A program made the position numbers and the translations under genes. This document shows positions 58,660 through 64,000 of a stretch of DNA of 64,000 nucleotides, piece after piece. Source of the DNA: Gammaproteobacteria bacterium. GTDB taxonomy: Bacteria; Pseudomonadota; Gammaproteobacteria; Pseudomonadales; Ketobacteraceae. The DNA lies in assembly GCA_013178375.1 (NCBI GenBank), contig JABLXQ010000033.1:1-64000 (forward strand). The letters are read 5' to 3'. The notes under the pieces were generated by a model. It was given only the letters and a program-made list of their open reading frames with translations, had not been told where the DNA came from and ran no database searches. Every line of letters begins with the position of its first letter. Position 1 is the first letter of the stretch.

Positions 58660-60942
58660 TTACAGCGGGTGAAACACATACTTGGCACTGCCATTCTTGT
58701 ACGCGATGCCATTCGTACCAAATTGGCAGATGTGGCGTTTCTGCACTTGCTTGCGCACGCGCGCCAGTTCCTGGGTGGATTTGCGATCGCCCTTCAGCTC
58801 GGCGAATTCCAGCAAAAAGCCACTGCCATTCAACTGGGCAACACCCCGTCCAAACATCGCCCAGTCGTCAACCTTGCGCACCACCACCAGACAGACGTTG
58901 TCATCCGATGCCAGTTCCAGCACGTTCTCGCAGGCATTGAGTGCCTGATGCCGGGCGATGAGGTCTTCGCTCTGCACCTCGGCGGTCAGCGACACGCGAA
59001 TGCGCCCCGCCAGTGCATGACTGACATAGTCCGAACGCTCGATGGCAACGTAATTGACGTGGAGTTTGCTGCCGACTTTTTCGAAGAACGGGCCAAACTC
59101 ACCATCCCACCCCGTATAGGATTGCAGCTCGCCGGATTTGACGCGTTCGTGTGACGGATGAAAACCCATTTCCTCGTCGAGCAGTGGCAACTGGTTGAAG
59201 TAGTTTTTCTCGTTGCCAAACGTGCGTCCGTTATCGGGCGCAACCGCCGGCCAGAACGACGCCAGTGCCGCGCAGAGTTTGGCATCCTCCGGAAATGGCG
59301 ACCCAAGGCCCGAGCTGGTGAGGAATGATCCCAATGCATCCTTGCTGCGCGAGGTGTCCCAGCCAGGCGCGTACACGTTGGAGCTGGCATCGGGCAAATA
59401 GCTGACGATGCGATTGGTATGTCCCAGGATCGATGCGCGCCTGCCCGTGGCAAACGCTCCGATGACCGCCGTAACCGTTTTGTCCTTGCGGTCGAAGGCG
59501 GAGGATGAGAGATCGGTTGGACGCGGCAACGATGGATTCACCGGCAGGCGGTTTTTCGACAGCGGTTCGACCTGTCCAATGGTGCGATCGGTTTCCACCT
59601 CGAATTGATCCGCCAGCGGAAAAAAGTCCGGTGCCGTGATCAGCGAGAAAGCCTGATGATTCTTAATACCAGCGCGCAAGCCTTTCACCACGGCTTCAAC
59701 ACAACCATCGCAGGAATCGTCGGTAAAATGCGCGGCGGCATAACCGCCCTCGGTCAGCGTGCTGGCGAAGTCGGCCCGGCTCAGCGTGTTGAGGTCTGTC
59801 GGTTTTTGCGTTGTCGGCCCGGCAGGATCGATCTGATGGCGGATATTGACGTATTCCGGTGCCAGCCGGTCGTCCCCGTGGGACGGGATTTCCAGCGTGG
59901 AATCCGCATAACGGGTTTCGCGCTCGCGCACGGTGCGTATCGGCGGCACGATGAAATGCACCAGCTGATTGCGCTTGGTGGCGCTGTTTTTCTGGGACAC
60001 AACCCTGACCAGCGCGGCACCCGGTGTGGGAACCACCAGCACCGACGCGCCGACCTTGCGCAGCGACGCCAGATTGCCGCCGTTTTGCGAATCACGCACG
60101 AAAGGCGCCTTGTCGATATCAAATCCCGCCGGCAGCGGCAAACCGCCTTCTGAAACCGGAAGCCGATGAATCATGCGCAGCTTCTCGTTGCGATGGAATT
60201 CCTTGAAGTCGACCCGCAGCGTCGAGCCTTTCAGGCATTCCTTTCCGGCGAACAACTTGTGCACCGGAAACAGGAAATGATCATCCTTCCTGCCACGATT
60301 CCCACCCTGCACCGAACCCGCCGCACCGGGCTTGGCACGCCGCGCGAGGAACACGCCATAGCGCGCCGGCAGCACGGCAAGCGCATCGCTGGCGTCCTCT
60401 GGAATAACCCAGAAGCTGCGGCGCGACGGATCGTAGTGCGGCTCGGCCGTACCCACCCGTGCGACGCCAGTGCGGGAATACGCAAAATCCGCATGCCGCA
60501 AATGCGCAGTGCGGCTGGCCTCGCGATACTGGTAAGCGAACACCGCGACTACGGTATCATCCAGGTCGGTTCTATCGGCCACGAGGCTGTAAATATAATT
60601 TTCGATGACATCGAGTTCGGCGAGGCTCGGGTAATCCTCCGGGTTCGGCGACGGCGCCCCCGAGCTGGTGGGATGCACGTTCGGCGAGGCCAGCGCATGA
60701 AACAGCAGGCTTTGAGCGGCATTTCCACCCAGGATGGCCTGCTTTGCGGTGGCATGAAAATCCTCAAAACCCACCCGTTGCCGATCAATGGTCGCAAGCG
60801 GTTTGACCAGCGCCGCTTTCAGCTTGGCCTTGGTGGGCTGCAAAATATCCAGGCTGTCGTTGGTCACCGTCAGCAGCAGCTCCCGCCACCCCCGCTGGGC
60901 CAGACGGTCGCATACGGTTTTAACGTCATCGATCAGGCTCAT
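58660..60942 (-). CDS. Uncharacterised 760-aa protein paired with a flavoprotein (possible distant LodA/GoxA-like quinoprotein)
   Basis: A large soluble protein without signal peptide or membrane segment. I do not firmly recognise it. Features that recall LodA/GoxA oxidases are RTGVARVGTAEPHYDPSRR (compare the LodA phrase GIARVG), the segment APGWDTSRSKDALGSFL and the later LCAALASFWPAVAPDNGRTF (compare WPAQRPD), with Cys and Trp residues that could build a tryptophylquinone. SCDGC near residue 412 is a further Cys pair. The six-base spacing to the LodB-like flavoprotein gene is as in lodAB operons. The N-terminal 70 residues are helical. AAGGA lies ten bases before ATG 60942. Alternative: an unknown family with a flavin partner. 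Confidence 0.6.
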   Translation of the reverse strand: MSLIDDVKTVCDRLAQRGWRELLLTVTNDSLDILQPTKAKLKAALVKPLATIDRQRVGFEDFHATAKQAILGGNAAQSLLFHALASPNVHPTSSGAPSPNPEDYPSLAELDVIENYIYSLVADRTDLDDTVVAVFAYQYREASRTAHLRHADFAYSRTGVARVGTAEPHYDPSRRSFWVIPEDASDALAVLPARYGVFLARRAKPGAAGSVQGGNRGRKDDHFLFPVHKLFAGKECLKGSTLRVDFKEFHRNEKLRMIHRLPVSEGGLPLPAGFDIDKAPFVRDSQNGGNLASLRKVGASVLVVPTPGAALVRVVSQKNSATKRNQLVHFIVPPIRTVRERETRYADSTLEIPSHGDDRLAPEYVNIRHQIDPAGPTTQKPTDLNTLSRADFASTLTEGGYAAAHFTDDSCDGCVEAVVKGLRAGIKNHQAFSLITAPDFFPLADQFEVETDRTIGQVEPLSKNRLPVNPSLPRPTDLSSSAFDRKDKTVTAVIGAFATGRRASILGHTNRIVSYLPDASSNVYAPGWDTSRSKDALGSFLTSSGLGSPFPEDAKLCAALASFWPAVAPDNGRTFGNEKNYFNQLPLLDEEMGFHPSHERVKSGELQSYTGWDGEFGPFFEKVGSKLHVNYVAIERSDYVSHALAGRIRVSLTAEVQSEDLIARHQALNACENVLELASDDNVCLVVVRKVDDWAMFGRGVAQLNGSGFLLEFAELKGDRKSTQELARVRKQVQKRHICQFGTNGIAYKNGSAKYVFHPL

Positions 60943-61027
60943 GGTTCTAGCGTCCTTGTTGTTTTGGAAGAAGCGAATCTATCCCATTTTACGGATGCGG
61001 GGCTATCGCTCCCAATGAGGTGCGCGA

Positions 61028-61726
61028 TTACTTATTTTTTGTCAGATGTATCGTATACGCGAACGGCAGGCTGCTCGTTCTCACGTACGTCCAGAATTGT
61101 TGCTCACTTTGATACTGCTTCAAAACATCCAACAGGAACGGATATTTTGCTGTCATATCCTGCCAGCGCATGGACGGGTAGAAGCTGATGCGGCCACCGG
61201 GTTTCAGCACACGATCAAATTCGGTAAAGATGGCGGCGAGAATCGTTGGGTCCTGAATCCACACGAACAGCAACCAGCTGGATAGCACGAGGTCGACAGA
61301 CCCGTCATCGAACGGTAGCTGGTCTGCGTAGGCACCGATGGCCTTGTGCCGGCCCGGCATATTCCCGCGCGGGGCTTTGCTGGCGCCAGTGAAGGTCGAC
61401 CAGAGGGAGTCGACCACACCGAATTTAAAACCTTTTTCGAGTTTGGGGTCGACGCCGTAAAAGTCGACGCCCTGCCGATGGCAGGCCTGAAACATGGAAT
61501 TTTCGGTGAAGGGTGTCAGGCCACAGCCGATGTCGACCACCGTCTTGTCTTCAAGGTCTGCCAATATTGCGGCTTCAGAGCGGCTTTGGAAAAAGACTTT
61601 TCGGTAGAACGAGAATGGCCTGGCAGTGCTGACCACGGACAACCCCAGCTTTTCGTAAAGCCTGGCAGTCGACGACAGGGCGTTGAAAAGAAAATTCGGA
61701 AGTGAATACTGCGGGGTTGGCATCAT
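61028..61726 (-). CDS. SAM-dependent class I methyltransferase
   Basis: About 232 residues. Motif I KTVVDIGCGLTPFTENSMF lies at about residue 60, the acidic end of strand 2 in FYGVDPKLEKG, motif for strand 4 in FDDGSVDLVLSSWLLFVW and post-motif FDRVLKPGGRISFYPSMRW. It is a Rossmann-type methyltransferase of unknown acceptor. Start is uncertain: ATG 61726 has a weak ribosome site, while a TTG at 61798 with GGGAG upstream would add 24 residues and reach into the 21-base repeat array region. It lies 85 bases before the 760-residue gene on the same strand and might be in one unit with it. Confidence 0.8.
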   Translation of the reverse strand: MMPTPQYSLPNFLFNALSSTARLYEKLGLSVVSTARPFSFYRKVFFQSRSEAAILADLEDKTVVDIGCGLTPFTENSMFQACHRQGVDFYGVDPKLEKGFKFGVVDSLWSTFTGASKAPRGNMPGRHKAIGAYADQLPFDDGSVDLVLSSWLLFVWIQDPTILAAIFTEFDRVLKPGGRISFYPSMRWQDMTAKYPFLLDVLKQYQSEQQFWTYVRTSSLPFAYTIHLTKNK

Positions 61727-61806
61727 TGCGCCTGGGGGCAAAGCCGAAGCTGTGTACGATGTGAACTCGACTATACGGATCGGGTGTATCTGACGCAATC
61801 AGGCGC

Positions 61807-62020
61807 TCCCACGGTTCCGGGGCCTTTCCCACGGGCCTTTACGCCTCTCCCACGCCGGTCGCAGCTCTTCCCACGCTCGTTTACCCCTTCCCACGAGTCC
61901 CGGAGGCCTTCCCACGGTACCCGGATGCCTTCCCACGGACCCAAACCGGCTTCCCACGGGTTCAACACCCCTTCCCACGCGTCCGGGGCAGCTTCCCACG
62001 GGTCTGTTGTCACTCCCACG
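61807..62020. repeat. Array of eleven 20-21 bp direct repeats with TCCCACG core
   Basis: TCCCACG starts at 61807, 61827, 61848, 61869, 61889, 61910, 61931, 61952, 61973, 61994 and 62014, always 20 or 21 bases apart. Most copies have CT before the core and a G or C after it; the remaining bases are variable. On the minus strand the core reads CGTGGGAAG. The array begins three bases behind the dinD stop codon and ends before the methyltransferase gene. The regular spacing is two helical turns, so all cores face one side of the DNA. It resembles an iteron or multi-site protein-binding array; function unknown. Confidence 0.9.
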
Positions 62021-62023
62021 CAC

Positions 62024-62899
62024 TCAGCGAGGCTTTTCGCGCTTCGAGCTTGGTGTTTTCTTTTGTTCCAGCTTCTTCTTTGTGCTTTGCAGTTGCTTGA
62101 TGCTCTGTTTGGGCGTCGGCAAGGCTTCGGGCATGGTGCCGCCAAGTTCCTTGATCGTCTGACGCACCTTGCGCCCCACATCCAGGTGGGTCTGATTTGC
62201 CTGCTTTTTGCTGCTCACATTGTCCCGTTTCAGCTTCTCTTCTGCCTGAGTGGCCCGGAACAGGTTGGCGGCCAGTTCGGTGCTGCCCATATGATCGAGA
62301 ATTTTCTGGCTCTTTTTCAGGCCCTTGCGGGCGTGAATATCCTTGGCGCTCAGGCCGCCATACAACCCCCTGTAACCATGATCCTGAAATATCGCGTAAT
62401 CCATTGGCGTTTCCACACCAGCGTTCCTGGCAGCAGCCGCCAGATGCTTGTTGTGCTCGGCCAGTTCGTTACGAATGGCCAGACGTTTGTCCACTTCCGA
62501 CAGTTGACCGAACTGGGTACTGTCCTGCAGTTCCTGCCGCCGTGTTTGCAGGGCAAAGTAGGTTTGGCCGTTGGCTATCACCGGCTTGGCCGGGTCACCG
62601 TTTTGCACAATCAGATAGCAGGCATAGCGGGACAGGCGCGCATCCGCCACCTCGCGTTGGGCGCCTGAGCCGATGCCGACCATTTTGCTGATATCAGCAA
62701 AATGGTCGGCCACTGGGTTGCCCGACGCCAGACACGCCTGCTGCGCCTTCTCGATAACCAGCGCGAAATTGCGCCATTGCTGGTAGTCCAACAACGGCGC
62801 CAAGTCCCGCGCTGACCAGTATTCGTTGCCTTGCTCGTCCAGCTGACGAATGCTTTCGAAGCTGGCGTGATGACGATTGATTCCGGGTGGTTTAGACAT
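62024..62899 (-). CDS. dinD: DNA damage-inducible protein D (DinD)
   Basis: A 291-residue cytosolic protein with full-length match to DinD: ARDLAPLLDYQQWRNFALVI, ARLSRYACYLIVQNGDPAKP, TYFALQTRRQE, IRNELAEHNKHLAAAARNAG, FQDHGYRGLYGGLSAKDIHA and KILDHMGSTELAANLFRATQ. The N-terminal part is a Bro-N/DinD-type domain. In E. coli DinD is SOS-induced and inhibits RecA filament activity. The C-terminal 30 residues are strongly basic (KKKLEQKKTPSSKREKPR). CAGGAGGCCAGCC before the ATG is a strong ribosome site. I found no clear LexA box CTGT-N8-ACAG in the 154-base upstream region. The 21-base repeat array follows directly. Confidence 0.93.
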   Translation of the reverse strand: MSKPPGINRHHASFESIRQLDEQGNEYWSARDLAPLLDYQQWRNFALVIEKAQQACLASGNPVADHFADISKMVGIGSGAQREVADARLSRYACYLIVQNGDPAKPVIANGQTYFALQTRRQELQDSTQFGQLSEVDKRLAIRNELAEHNKHLAAAARNAGVETPMDYAIFQDHGYRGLYGGLSAKDIHARKGLKKSQKILDHMGSTELAANLFRATQAEEKLKRDNVSSKKQANQTHLDVGRKVRQTIKELGGTMPEALPTPKQSIKQLQSTKKKLEQKKTPSSKREKPR

Positions 62900-63053
62900 G
62901 GCTGGCCTCCTGGTCAGTGTTGATACTTTTGTGGCTGCCTCAAACAGCCTGACATCACAGACACTCTGGAGGAAACCATTTCCAGCTTCCGCGCCAACTC
63001 TTCAACGCACATTCCCTTCCGATTATTCACTTCGTCTGTGACGGCGTAAGCGG

Positions 63054-64000
63054 CTACGACTGAACATCTGACACATCAGAACGCAGCCGCCCCACCACCG
63101 CCCACATTGGCACCAGCAGCGACGCACCCAACGCCTTGCTGCGCTCCCCGTTCCAGCCAGTCACCGGGTCCGGGCGCGCGGCGTTATCCTTGAACGGCAT
63201 TTCCACGGTGAAAGCCAGACAGCGAAAATGATTGCCGATCCAGGCGGTGGCCATTTTCAGGTTGGCATGACCGGGAGACCTTTTCGGGTAACCGTATTCG
63301 GTCTGAAAATCAGGACACGATGCCAGCCAGGCCTGCTTGAATACGTCGTCCAGTGCTGCGAGGCGTTCGTCGTAACTGGGCGTGCCTTCGCTACCCGCGA
63401 CAAAGTTGTAAGGGATCGATTCGTCTCCGTGCGCGTCGATGAACAGGTCAACGCCCAGCGCCTGCATTTTTTCCCGCACCAGAAATACTTCGGGGCTGCG
63501 CTCCAGCGTCGGACTTTCCCACTCGCGATTCAGATCGGCGCCTTTGGCATTGGTGCGCAGGTTGCCACGCACGGCGCCATCGGGATTCATGCGGGGCACC
63601 ACATGGAAAACACATTTTTCCAGCAGCGCCCGGCTCAGCGAATCCGACTTGTCGAGCAGGCGTTCCACAAAACCTTCCGCCGCCCATTCCGCCATGGTTT
63701 CGCCGGGATGCTGGCGTGCGATCAGCCAGATGTTTCTGCGTTCCGCGAGAGGCACTGCTGATGTGTGCGAAGTGATGTTCAGCAACGTGAGATCCCGGCC
63801 TTCCACCGACATGCCCAGCGCTTCGGTCTCGACATTTTCGTCATTGCCGCACCAGGCAACGAAATCGAGATGGCGTTCATGGGAATAAGGTTCGAAATAG
63901 GCGCACCAGACATCGTTGCCCTCCGGCGTGAATTCAACCTGCAGGGTTTTGCCGTCAAAGCGGGCCGGCACGCGAAACCAGTCCTGGCGGTCGTAACTCA
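63054..64000 (-). CDS. M14 zinc carboxypeptidase, 5' end beyond the window
   Basis: The frame stays open to the window edge; upstream of the first possible start (GTG 63971) the codons read DRQDWFRV, which fits the family, so the N terminus lies outside. Zinc and catalytic motifs of the M14 cytosolic carboxypeptidase subfamily (CCP/Nna1-like) are present: ARQHPGETMAEW (HxxE), CVFHVVPRMNPDGAVRG, GADLNREWESPT, DLFIDAHGDESIPYNF (distal His) and a catalytic Glu in LAFTVEMPFKDN. The visible part is 315 residues. It probably removes C-terminal residues from proteins or peptides in the cytosol. Confidence 0.9.
   Translation of the reverse strand, partial: SYDRQDWFRVPARFDGKTLQVEFTPEGNDVWCAYFEPYSHERHLDFVAWCGNDENVETEALGMSVEGRDLTLLNITSHTSAVPLAERRNIWLIARQHPGETMAEWAAEGFVERLLDKSDSLSRALLEKCVFHVVPRMNPDGAVRGNLRTNAKGADLNREWESPTLERSPEVFLVREKMQALGVDLFIDAHGDESIPYNFVAGSEGTPSYDERLAALDDVFKQAWLASCPDFQTEYGYPKRSPGHANLKMATAWIGNHFRCLAFTVEMPFKDNAARPDPVTGWNGERSKALGASLLVPMWAVVGRLRSDVSDVQS

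Noticed and set aside
61807-62020. CRISPR array
   Set aside because: The conserved core is only about seven bases and the period is 20-21 bases, too short for repeat plus spacer units, and no cas genes are near.
62900-63053. LexA box upstream of dinD
   Set aside because: CTGT and ACAG half-sites are present but not with eight bases between; no match to CTGT-N8-ACAG was found.

Overview
The window looks like chromosome from a Gram-negative gammaproteobacterium. Evidence for this is a lipase with its dedicated steric chaperone, TesB-type thioesterase, WS/DGAT-type acyltransferase, OmpA-family outer-membrane proteins, lipoproteins with lipoboxes, a GlyGly-CTERM-like sorting tail and a Tlde1-like peptidoglycan effector. 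The lipid and sterol-type genes fit an aerobic lipid- or steroid-using group such as Cellvibrionales or Nevskiales, but this placement is inference. No rRNA, tRNA, CRISPR array, intact insertion sequence or integrase was seen.

Region 1 (1-22.5 kb) is mostly lipid metabolism. A minus-strand set encodes a DapB-like dehydrogenase, a Tat-exported GMC (cholesterol-oxidase-like) oxidase and an MFS transporter. It is followed by folE, a decayed 3-hydroxyisobutyrate dehydrogenase, tesB, a second hot-dog-type protein, a 7TMR-DISM hybrid histidine kinase, a cytochrome P450, a Cys-rich four-helix copper-type protein, a ferritin-like protein and an integral membrane protein. A four-gene minus-strand operon then encodes WS/DGAT acyltransferase, alpha/beta hydrolase, extended SDR and a sorbosone-dehydrogenase-like lipoprotein. 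An exported hydrolase and a START-domain protein close the region.

Region 2 (22.8-27.4 kb) is a plus-strand stress group: BON protein, glycine-zipper protein, hemerythrin, lipid kinase, metallophosphoesterase and a Crp/Fnr-type regulator.

Region 3 (27.5-39.8 kb) is an envelope and redox block: a five-heme cytochrome c lipoprotein with a Calx-beta domain, an OmpA-family porin, a choice-of-anchor-type surface protein, a DUF2202 protein, two beta-barrels, a 1055-residue LVIVD-type lipoprotein and a hexapeptide-repeat protein. Three FNR/ANR-like boxes lie upstream of genes here, two of them with the same variant half-site.

Region 4 (39.9-56.4 kb) is an accessory region. It holds a lipase/foldase pair whose lipase lacks two expected active-site residues; a lipoprotein operon ending in a 1722-residue protein that joins C-type-lectin-like repeats to a ComEC-like metallo-beta-lactamase domain; DinB and ComEA-like HhH genes; a Tlde1-like effector with its probable immunity gene; a NACHT-like NTPase with pentapeptide repeats; a SLOG-type remnant; a deleted second copy of the effector; and an ABC-ATPase fused to a TOPRIM/DUF4435-like domain. 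Deleted partial copies of dinB/HhH (40.0 kb) and of the effector cassette (54.1 kb) point to repeated duplication and loss. The 51.6-56.3 kb stretch is visibly richer in A+T than its flanks.

Region 5 (56.4-64 kb) has an exported TPR protein, a flavoprotein paired with a 760-residue protein (possibly a distant LodA/LodB pair), a methyltransferase, an 11-unit array of 20-21 bp repeats just behind dinD, and the 3' part of an M14 carboxypeptidase cut by the window edge.
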